Below are positions 58,130 to 64,000 of a DNA stretch of 64,000 nt, piece by piece. The stretch comes from Rhodococcus sp. X156 (GTDB lineage Bacteria; Actinomycetota; Actinomycetes; Mycobacteriales; Mycobacteriaceae): assembly GCF_004006015.1 (NCBI RefSeq), contig NZ_CP034766.1, positions 248,001 to 312,000 of the forward strand, read 5' to 3'. A model generated the notes under the pieces. It saw nothing but the letters and a program-made list of their open reading frames with translations, was not told the DNA's origin and made no database searches. A program made the translations under genes and the position numbers. Each line of letters opens with the position of its first letter. Positions within the stretch are counted from its first letter, which is position 1.

Positions 58130-58617
58130 TGAACGGCGAGATCGACCTGTACCGGCACGTCTACGGCAACGTGACCGCCCCGATCACCGTGGTGGAGTAC
58201 GGCGACTTCGAGTGCCCGTACTGCGGGGCGGCGGCGCCGGTGCTGCGCGAGCTGGTGGACACCTCCGACGGCGCGGTGCGGCTGGTGTTCCGGCACTTCC
58301 CGCTGTTCGAGGTGCACCCCTTCGCGCTCACCGCAGCGCTGGCGGCAGAGGCGTCCGGGGAGCACTTCTGGCAGCTGCACGCGCTGCTCTTCACCCACCA
58401 GGACCACCTGCGCGACCCGGACCTGCAGAGCCTGGCCGACAAGGTGGGCGCGGGGCCGGTGACGGGGGAGGCCGCGCAGGCGTTCCAGCCCGCAGTGCAG
58501 GCCGACTACGCGGCGGGGATCGCCGACGGCGCGCGGGGCACGCCCACGCTGTTCATCAACGGGCGCATCTACACCGGGCGCACCGAGCTGCGGGCGCTGC
58601 AGGCCGCGCTGGTCTGA
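58129..58617 (+). CDS. DsbA-like thioredoxin-fold protein
   Basis: This is a 162-residue DsbA-family (DSBA-like/Thioredoxin_4) protein. The active site is in YGDFECPYCGAAAPVLRELV (CPYC), followed by RLVFRHFPLFEVHPFALTAA and the cis-proline segment GARGTPTLFINGRIYTG. No signal peptide is present, so it acts in the cytoplasm unless it is part of a fusion. In many actinobacteria this same domain is fused to the C-terminus of NhaA. Here it is a separate gene, and NhaA lies convergent only four bases away. It is translated after the crotonase gene. Confidence 0.93.
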   Translation: MNGEIDLYRHVYGNVTAPITVVEYGDFECPYCGAAAPVLRELVDTSDGAVRLVFRHFPLFEVHPFALTAALAAEASGEHFWQLHALLFTHQDHLRDPDLQSLADKVGAGPVTGEAAQAFQPAVQADYAAGIADGARGTPTLFINGRIYTGRTELRALQAALV

Positions 58618-58621
58618 GGGC

Positions 58622-60031
58622 TCACGACCGGGCGCGGGCGGTGGGATCCACCCACGGCCCGGACGGCAGCGGCGGTGGGCCGTCGGGGTCGCTCACCTCG
58701 CACAGCGGCAGCCGCTCACCCAGCACGCGCAGCACCAGCGAGCCCAGCACCGCCGCCACCAGCGACCCGACGAGCACGCCGATCTTCGCCTCCTGGCGCA
58801 GCTGCTGGTCGTCGAAGGCCAGCCCGGTGATGAACAGCGAGATGGTGAACCCGATGCCCGCCAGCATCGCTCCACCCACCAGGTGCCCGTAGCGCACCCG
58901 CCCGGCCAGGGTGCCCACCCCCATGCGCAGCACCAGCCCGGCGGTCAGCGAGATGCCCACCGCGTTCCCGGCGACCAGGGCCACCACGATTCCGATGGTC
59001 ACCCCGGACTGCGCGGCGTCGCGCAGCGCGTCCCAGCTGAGCAGCACCCCGGCGTTGGCCAGCGCGAACAGCGGCAGCACCAGGTACGCGCTCACCGGGT
59101 GCAGCGCGTCCTGCAGCCGGTGGTTGGCCGAGACGGTCGCCCGGGCGGCGGCGGTGGCCAGTCGCACCCGCCGCGGATCGGCGTTCTCGAGCACCGCCCG
59201 CCCGTAGAACGGCAGGTGCTTGCGGGCCTCGGGCCCGACCGCGGCGGCCGGCACGAGCAGGCCGACCAGCACGCCCGCCAGCGTGGGGTGCACGCCCGAC
59301 TCGTAGACGGCCAGCCACAGCCCGAGCCCCACCAGCAGGTACGGCGTCAGCTGCCACACCTGCGCCTGGCGCAGCACCACCAGCGCCGCCACCAGGGCCG
59401 CGGACACCAGCAGCGCCACCACCGAGACGTGGTCGGTGTAGAACACCGCCATCACCACGATGGCGCCGATGTCGTCCACGATGGCCAGGGTGAGCAGGAA
59501 CAGCCGCAGCTGGTCGGGGCAGCGCGGGCCGAACAGGGCCAGCACCCCCAGCAGGAACGCGGTGTCGGTGGACATGGGGATGCCCCAGCCGGCCGCGGCG
59601 GGACCGCTGGGCTCGAAGGCCAGGTAGATCAGCGCCGGCAGCACCAGGCCACCCAGCGCGCCCACGGCGGGTACCACCACCGTGCGGGCGTCGCGCAGCT
59701 CGCCGACGGTCAGCTCCCGGCTGATCTCCAGGCCCACCACCAGGAAGAAGAGGGCCATCGCCCCGTCGTTGACCAGGTGCTCCAGGTCCAGCGCCAACGA
59801 CCACGACCCCACCTGCAGCGACGTCGCGGTGTGCCAGAAGGAGGCGTAGGTGTGGCCGGGGAGGTTGGCCCACACCAGCGCGGCCATGGTGGCGCCGAGC
59901 AGCAGCGCCGCGCTGCCCGACTCGCGGGCCATGAAGCGGCGCACCGACTCCGACAGGTAGGGCAGCGGGACGTTCACCCGTGGCGAGGGACCCGGTCGGC
60001 CTGGGCGCGGCAGGAGGCTCTCGGTGCTCAC
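58622..60031 (-). CDS. nhaA: Na+/H+ antiporter NhaA
   Basis: This is a 469-residue inner-membrane antiporter with about 12 helices. HLVNDGAMALFFLVVGLEIS is the helix with the family motif. The ion-binding paired aspartates are in FLLTLAIVDDIGAIVVMAVF, followed by YESGVHPTLAGVLVGLLVPA and the C-terminal GGAMLAGIGFTISLFITGLA. It exports sodium (or lithium) in exchange for protons. The N-terminal ~25 residues and a proline-rich C-terminal tail (DPDGPPPLPSGPWVDPTARA) are cytoplasmic. It stands alone on the minus strand, convergent with the DsbA-like gene. Confidence 0.95.
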   Translation of the reverse strand: MSTESLLPRPGRPGPSPRVNVPLPYLSESVRRFMARESGSAALLLGATMAALVWANLPGHTYASFWHTATSLQVGSWSLALDLEHLVNDGAMALFFLVVGLEISRELTVGELRDARTVVVPAVGALGGLVLPALIYLAFEPSGPAAAGWGIPMSTDTAFLLGVLALFGPRCPDQLRLFLLTLAIVDDIGAIVVMAVFYTDHVSVVALLVSAALVAALVVLRQAQVWQLTPYLLVGLGLWLAVYESGVHPTLAGVLVGLLVPAAAVGPEARKHLPFYGRAVLENADPRRVRLATAAARATVSANHRLQDALHPVSAYLVLPLFALANAGVLLSWDALRDAAQSGVTIGIVVALVAGNAVGISLTAGLVLRMGVGTLAGRVRYGHLVGGAMLAGIGFTISLFITGLAFDDQQLRQEAKIGVLVGSLVAAVLGSLVLRVLGERLPLCEVSDPDGPPPLPSGPWVDPTARARS

Positions 60032-60112
60032 CGTCGGTCTCCCTCACCGTCCGTGGCCGTCATCTGCGGTGGTGTTTCGCCGATCCTGCCACCGGGTTGG
60101 CCGGGGCTGCGC

Positions 60113-60973
60113 TCAGGAGTGGCGGCGGATGGCGGCGCGGGCCGCCGGTGACAGCCGCCACGTGGGGGGCAGCAGCCGGAAGGCGACGCGGACGACGGTG
60201 CCGAAGCGGCGCAGCCGGCGCTCGTCCTCGGCGCTCCAGTCCCAGCCGAGCTTGCGTCGAGCCACCGGCGGCAGCGTGCCCCGGGTGACCCAGGCCAGCA
60301 GCCGGTTGAGCTTGGGCCCGGCCAGCAGCCACACCAGCCGCGGGATGCGCTCGGTGGGCCGCTCCGGCATCCGGTCGTTGAGGGCCCGGGACCGGCGCAC
60401 CGTCTCCGAGGCCACCAGCACGTCGGTGACCACGTGGTCCCAGTACCGCTGGAAGTCGGCCCAGGTGGCGGGCACGTCCTGCATCGGCATGCCGTACAGG
60501 GCGTACCACTGCACCGACTCGGCGTAGAGCTGCTCCTTCTGCGCCTCGGTCAGCGGGTCGCCGAAGTACTCCGCCCACACGTACTGGGTGTAGAGGAACG
60601 TGGCGTGCGCCCAGTAGAAGGGCTCCGGCGCCAGGGCGTGGTAGCGCTGCCCCTCGGCGGTCTCGCCCCTGATCTCGGTGTGGAAGCTGCGCACCCGGCG
60701 CGCCACCTCCCCGGTGGGGTCGTACAGCGCCCCGACGATGGGCGCCGACGAGCGGGCCAGCCGCGCGGTCTCGTTGTCGAAGACGTCCGAGTGCTGCACC
60801 AGCGCGGTGTCGATCACCGGGTGCATCGCCTGCAGCGCACCGGCCCACAGGGTGAGCAGGGTGGTGCGCCAGTCGCCGAAGCGGTACCAAGTCATCGACT
60901 CCGGGCCGAGCGGGCGCGGCTCGGTGCTGGTGGCCGCCACGTCCGTCGCCGCCACGTTCGACACCGCGCTCAT
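60113..60973 (-). CDS. MpaB/DUF2236-type oxygenase
   Basis: This is a 286-residue all-helical protein of the DUF2236 family, which includes the MpaB oxygenase and the heme-containing rubber oxygenase Lcp. WYRFGDWRTTLLTLWAGALQ opens the domain, followed by LQAMHPVIDTALVQHSDVF, FHTEIRGETAEGQRYHALAP and PFYWAHATFLYTQYVWAEYF, with histidines placed as potential heme ligands. The C-terminus is basic. Members oxidise C=C bonds or diols. Its start overlaps the stop of the Baeyer-Villiger monooxygenase (ATGA), so the two oxygenases are co-translated, suggesting consecutive steps on one hydrophobic substrate. Confidence 0.88.
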   Translation of the reverse strand: MSAVSNVAATDVAATSTEPRPLGPESMTWYRFGDWRTTLLTLWAGALQAMHPVIDTALVQHSDVFDNETARLARSSAPIVGALYDPTGEVARRVRSFHTEIRGETAEGQRYHALAPEPFYWAHATFLYTQYVWAEYFGDPLTEAQKEQLYAESVQWYALYGMPMQDVPATWADFQRYWDHVVTDVLVASETVRRSRALNDRMPERPTERIPRLVWLLAGPKLNRLLAWVTRGTLPPVARRKLGWDWSAEDERRLRRFGTVVRVAFRLLPPTWRLSPAARAAIRRHS

Positions 60974-62463
60974 GCCACGGCCACCGGGGCGTCGACGCTG
61001 ACGTGGCGGTAGCTGTCGGCGTCGAAGACCTCCGTGCGGTCGCGGTACTCCGCCACCCGGCCCGGCCAGTTCGCCGTCACCCGGCCGCTGGGGTTGCGGT
61101 ACCAGCTGTCGCACAGCGTCCACACTCCGCCCTGCACCCGGCCCTGGATCTCCGCGTCGAAGCGCTCCTCCACCTCCGGGCGCACGTCCAGGTAGCCCGG
61201 TCCGCCCACCTCCAGCCGGCGCATGGCCTGGCGCAGGTAGCGGGCCTGGCACTCCTGCATGTAGACGATGGAGCCGGCGCCCAGGTTGGTGTTGGGCCCG
61301 TACATCAGGAACAGGTTGGGAAAGCCCGGCACGGTCATGCCCAGGTAGGCCCGCGCGCCGTCGCGCCAGTGCTCGCTCAGCTGCTGGCCGTCCAGCCCGG
61401 TGATGGTCATCGGGGCGAGGAACTCGGTGGCGGTGAACCCGGTGCCGTAGATGATGGTGTCCACCTCGTGCTCGGCGCCGTCGGCGGTGCGCACCCCCCG
61501 CGGGGTGATCTCGGTGATGGCGTCGGTGACCACCTCCACGTTGCGCTGGGTGAGCGCGGGCAGGTAGTTGCTGGAGAACAGCACCCGCTTGCAGCCCACC
61601 GGGTAGCCCGGCGTCAGCTTGGCCCGCAGCGTCTTGTCCCGCACCGTCATGCGCAGGTGGGTCAGGCAGGTCTGGCGGATGGCTGCACCCAGGGCGGGCA
61701 CGGTGGTGAAGCCCAGGGTCATCGCCTCGGCCAGCGCCCACACCGTGCCCCGGCCGAGCAGCTGGGTGGTGGGCAGCCGGCGGAAGGCGGCGTGGTGCGC
61801 CCGCGTGTAGGTGCGGTCCGGTCGCGGCAGGACGAACGGCGCCGAGCGCTGGAACAGGCTCAGGTGCGACACGCGGGGCTGGATCTGCGGCACGAGCTGG
61901 ACGGCGCTGGCGCCGGTGCCAATCACCGCCACCCGATCGCCGGTGAGGTCGCGGCTGTGGTCCCAGCGGGCGGAGTGGAAGGAGTGCCCGGTGAAGGTGT
62001 CGATCCCGGGGATGCGGGGCATGGCGGGACGGGAGAGCTGGCCGACGGCGGGGACCAGCACGTCGGCGGAGAAGGTCTCCCCGGTGCTGGTGTGCACCCG
62101 CCACTGCCCGGCCGCCGCGTCGAACTCCGCGCTGGTCACCTCCACCCCGAAGTGGGTGCGCTCGCGCACGCCGTGCTTGGTGGCGGTGCGCTGCAGGTAG
62201 GCCAGGATGTCCGGCTGCAGCGAGAACCGCTTGGGCCACTCGGGATTGGGGTCGTAGGAGAAGGAGTACAGCGGGGAGGGGATGTCGCAGCCGGCGCCGG
62301 GATAGGTGTTCTCCCGCCACACCCCGCCCACGTCGTCGGCCTTCTCCAGGACGGTGTAGTCGTAGCCGGCCGTGCCGATCTCGATGGCCGCCGCGATCCC
62401 CCCGAAGCCGGTGCCGATTATCAGCGCGGTGGGCTTTCGGTAGGTCGGCTGTCGCTGGTTCAT
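60970..62463 (-). CDS. Baeyer-Villiger-type flavin monooxygenase
   Basis: This is a 497-residue NAD(P)H-dependent flavoprotein. The FAD Rossmann motif is LIIGTGFGGIAAAIEIGTAG, the NADPH motif VAVIGTGASAVQLVPQIQ, and between them lies the Baeyer-Villiger fingerprint in FTGHSFHSARWDHSRD (FxGxxxHxxxWD). DDVGGVWRENTYPGAGCDIP and YSFSYDPNPEWPKRF are standard. Such enzymes insert oxygen next to a ketone to make an ester or lactone. ATG 62463 has AGGAGG upstream; 18 further in-frame codons lack a site. It heads a minus-strand operon with the MpaB-like oxygenase, divergent from an alpha/beta hydrolase that could cleave the ester formed. Confidence 0.94.
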   Translation of the reverse strand: MNQRQPTYRKPTALIIGTGFGGIAAAIEIGTAGYDYTVLEKADDVGGVWRENTYPGAGCDIPSPLYSFSYDPNPEWPKRFSLQPDILAYLQRTATKHGVRERTHFGVEVTSAEFDAAAGQWRVHTSTGETFSADVLVPAVGQLSRPAMPRIPGIDTFTGHSFHSARWDHSRDLTGDRVAVIGTGASAVQLVPQIQPRVSHLSLFQRSAPFVLPRPDRTYTRAHHAAFRRLPTTQLLGRGTVWALAEAMTLGFTTVPALGAAIRQTCLTHLRMTVRDKTLRAKLTPGYPVGCKRVLFSSNYLPALTQRNVEVVTDAITEITPRGVRTADGAEHEVDTIIYGTGFTATEFLAPMTITGLDGQQLSEHWRDGARAYLGMTVPGFPNLFLMYGPNTNLGAGSIVYMQECQARYLRQAMRRLEVGGPGYLDVRPEVEERFDAEIQGRVQGGVWTLCDSWYRNPSGRVTANWPGRVAEYRDRTEVFDADSYRHVSVDAPVAVA

Positions 62464-62507
62464 GCAGTCCTCCTGCGGCGCGCACCCACGGCTCTTCGGC
62501 GCCATGC

Positions 62508-62516
62508 TTGACATCA
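62508..62516 (+). repeat. Element TTGACATCA, outer copy
   Basis: TTGACATCA here and its exact inverse TGATGTCAA at 62574-62582 flank the divergent promoter region. Two further overlapping half-copies (TGACATCGACATCA, 62542-62555) lie between them. Together they suggest an operator array for the two catabolic operons. Confidence 0.5.
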
Positions 62517-62541
62517 ATCGAGGCAGTGGTGTCGACTAACA

Positions 62542-62555
62542 TGACATCGACATCA
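62542..62555 (+). repeat. Element TGACATCGACATCA, inner direct repeat
   Basis: GACATC is repeated twice in this 14-mer, matching the core of the outer elements at 62508-62516 and 62574-62582. It sits between the two operon starts and overlaps the candidate -10 of the minus-strand promoter. Confidence 0.45.
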
Positions 62556-62573
62556 TCCGCTGTCAACAGTGCG

Positions 62574-62582
62574 TGATGTCAA
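62574..62582 (-). repeat. Element TTGACATCA, inverted outer copy
   Basis: This is the exact inverse of the element at 62508-62516, 17 bases before the hydrolase start. On the minus strand a nearby TTGACA, 17-bp spacer and CATGTT make a plausible promoter for the monooxygenase operon. Confidence 0.5.
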
Positions 62583-62598
62583 CATTTGGGAGGACGCG

Positions 62599-63486
62599 AT
62601 GGGGCGCACCGACGCGCTGCCGAACGGCACCAGCTACCACCGGGCGGGCCACGGCCCACCGATCGTGCTGATCCACGGCATCGGCAGCCGCTGGCAGGTG
62701 TTCGAGCCGATCATCGACGCCCTGGCTGCCGAGCACGAGGTGCTCGCCCTGGACCTGCCCGGCTTCGGAGCCACCCCCGCGGTGGCCGGGGTCGCCTCCA
62801 CCGTGGATGGCTACGCCGCGTGGGTCGCCCAGCTGCTCGACGAGCTCGGCATCACCCGTCCGCACGTGGTGGGCAGCTCGATGGGTGGCGGCATCGCCAT
62901 GGAGCTCGGCCGGCGCGGGGTGGCCGGCCAGGTCACCGCCTTTGCGCCGGTCGGGTACTGGACCGGCCCCGGCCGGGTGTGGTGCCAGTCGGTGGTCACC
63001 ACCATGCGGGTGGTGGGCCGGGCGCTGCGTCCGGTGATCACCCCCGCCGCGCAGATCGCCGCCGGCCGCGCCGCGCTCTTCGGACCGTTCTTCGGCCGCC
63101 CGTGGCAGGTCTCGCCGGAGGCCGCCGTGGGTGACCTCGACGGGCTCATCGGCGCCACCCGCTTCACCGAGGCCCGCAAGGGCTTCGCCACCTACGACCT
63201 CACGCGTCACCCGCGCCCGGCCGGCGGGCTCGCCGACATCCCGGTGACGGTGGCCTGGGGCACCAGGGACGCGGTGCTGCTGCCGCGCCAGGCCGAGGTG
63301 GCCCGGGCGCTGCTGCCGCAGGCCCGGCACGTCACCCTGCGCGGGTGCGGTCACCTGCCCTTCTCCGACGACCCGTCGCTGTGCGCCGACGTGGTGCTCG
63401 CCCCGGCCGAGGCGTTCGCCTCACCAGCGCTGCCCTCACCTGCACCAACCAGCACCACCCGATTCGACGATGGAGATGTGGCATGA
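62599..63486 (+). CDS. Alpha/beta hydrolase
   Basis: This is a 295-residue esterase/lactonase-like hydrolase. The oxyanion motif is PPIVLIHGIGSRWQVFEPII, the nucleophile VVGSSMGGGIAMELGRRG, the acid WGTRDAVLLPRQAEVA and the histidine LRGCGHLPFSDDPS. The last ~25 residues are a Pro/Ser/Thr-rich tail. ATG 62599 follows GGGAGGA; an earlier in-frame start at 62569 lacks a site. It is divergent from the Baeyer-Villiger monooxygenase and overlaps the aldehyde dehydrogenase (ATGA). This order fits hydrolysis of an enzymatic ester followed by oxidation of the released aldehyde or alcohol product. Confidence 0.92.
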   Translation: MGRTDALPNGTSYHRAGHGPPIVLIHGIGSRWQVFEPIIDALAAEHEVLALDLPGFGATPAVAGVASTVDGYAAWVAQLLDELGITRPHVVGSSMGGGIAMELGRRGVAGQVTAFAPVGYWTGPGRVWCQSVVTTMRVVGRALRPVITPAAQIAAGRAALFGPFFGRPWQVSPEAAVGDLDGLIGATRFTEARKGFATYDLTRHPRPAGGLADIPVTVAWGTRDAVLLPRQAEVARALLPQARHVTLRGCGHLPFSDDPSLCADVVLAPAEAFASPALPSPAPTSTTRFDDGDVA

Positions 63487-64000
63487 GCACCGTCAGCGAG
63501 CCCACCCAGACGAGCCCCGCCCAGGACAGCCCTGCCCAGGACAGCACCGAGCAGGCCCCCGCGTTCGTGGAGTCCCTCAACCCCGCCACCGACGCCAGCG
63601 TGGCCCGCTTCGCCGTGGACGGGCCGGCCGCCGTGGACGCCGCGGTCGCCCGCGCACACGAGGCGGCGCCGTGGTGGCAGGAGCAGGGCTTCGCCGGGCG
63701 GCGCCGGCACCTGCTGCGCTGGGCGTCGTGGATGGCGGCGCACCGCGACGAGGCGGTGGACCTGCTGCACCGGGAGAACGGCAAGCCCCGCCCCGACGCC
63801 ACCATCGAGCTGCTGATGACGCTGGAGCACCTGGACTGGGCGGCCAAGCACGCCGCCAAGGTGCTGGCCGACCAGAGCCACCGCCCGGGGCTGCTGCTGG
63901 CGAACTTCTCCGCCACCACCTCCTTCGTGCCCTACGGCGTGGTCGGGGTGATCGGGCCGTGGAACTACCCCATGTACACCCCGTCCGGCTCCATCGCGCT
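63483..64000 (+). CDS. Aldehyde dehydrogenase family protein, 5' part only
   Basis: This is the first ~172 residues of an NAD(P)-dependent aldehyde dehydrogenase; the frame runs off the window. A disordered N-terminal segment (QTSPAQDSPAQDSTEQAPA, with a short repeat) precedes FVESLNPATDASVARFAVDG. The family core follows: AAVARAHEAAPWWQEQGFAG, LHRENGKPRPDATIELLMTL and the coenzyme-binding strand YGVVGVIGPWNYPMYTPSG. The catalytic cysteine lies beyond the end, so activity cannot be judged. The start overlaps the hydrolase stop by four bases. Its likely job is oxidising an aldehyde from the same pathway. Confidence 0.95.
   Translation, partial: MSTVSEPTQTSPAQDSPAQDSTEQAPAFVESLNPATDASVARFAVDGPAAVDAAVARAHEAAPWWQEQGFAGRRRHLLRWASWMAAHRDEAVDLLHRENGKPRPDATIELLMTLEHLDWAAKHAAKVLADQSHRPGLLLANFSATTSFVPYGVVGVIGPWNYPMYTPSGSIA

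Noticed and set aside
60974-62566. Extension of the MpaB-like protein frame to 62566
   Set aside because: The upstream part is a shadow of the Baeyer-Villiger monooxygenase. ATG 60973 overlaps its stop in the usual way.

Overview
This window comes from a very GC-rich chromosome, with G/C-saturated third codon positions and frequent GTG and TTG starts. The gene order is that of the mycobacterial recR-leuA-ask-asd and ponA2-whiB4-crp-nth-marP-acs-tad-cspA-topA-holB-thrT neighbourhood. WhiB4, a mycobacterial-type Crp, a FurA-type regulator, the paired ArsA-like ATPases, the 6C RNA position and the actinobacterial Tad locus all point to an actinomycete near Mycobacteriales/Pseudonocardiales. The genus cannot be fixed from the sequence. 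No insertion sequence, prophage or CRISPR array is visible. The region is core chromosome with accessory genes between conserved blocks.

Layout. 1-3.2 kb: the end of recR, a hypothetical gene, and leuA behind a leader peptide with three consecutive Leu codons. 3.2-8.5 kb: a ROK regulator and a probable sulfonate-utilisation cluster (MFS transporter, SsuD, TauD). 8.6-11.4 kb: aspartokinase (with a probable internal start for the beta subunit), asd and a FurA-type regulator. 11.4-17.4 kb: FMN reductase, S9 peptidase, RibD-like reductase, lipoprotein, tRNA-Pro, TetR and metallophosphoesterase. 17.5-31 kb: the conserved core of GatB/YqeY protein, PonA2, WhiB4, two ArsA-like ATPases, RidA, Nudix, MBL protein, dienelactone hydrolase, Crp, Nth, TlpA, Nudix and MarP-type protease. 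31-35.5 kb: epoxide hydrolase-like protein, holin-like membrane protein, Acs and a Fic-like protein that has lost its catalytic motif. 35.5-38.6 kb: an FMN split-barrel protein and a HAD phosphatase flanked by two small RNAs, a probable Ms1-type RNA (minus strand) and a 6C RNA (plus strand). 38.8-43.6 kb: a compact Tad pilus operon. 43.6-51.6 kb: MrfA-type helicase, CspA, TopA, HolB and tRNA-Thr.

From 51.6 kb onward the genes are accessory. They are a luciferase-fold protein next to tRNA-Thr, a MarR/FUSC divergent pair with an operator, and a CoA-transferase/amidohydrolase operon facing an enoyl-CoA hydratase-DsbA operon. These are followed by NhaA and a divergent oxidative catabolic cassette: Baeyer-Villiger monooxygenase plus MpaB-like oxygenase on one side, alpha/beta hydrolase plus aldehyde dehydrogenase on the other. 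The dehydrogenase runs off the window.

Most operons use ATGA or GTGA stop-start overlaps. Several genes appear to be leaderless, with a -10 hexamer about 6-8 nt before the start codon. The observations most worth checking are the two structured RNAs, the leuA attenuator, the internal ask start, the Crp box before crp, the repeated 12-mer in the sulfonate cluster, the repeated element in the Baeyer-Villiger promoter region, and the permuted order of CaiB motifs.
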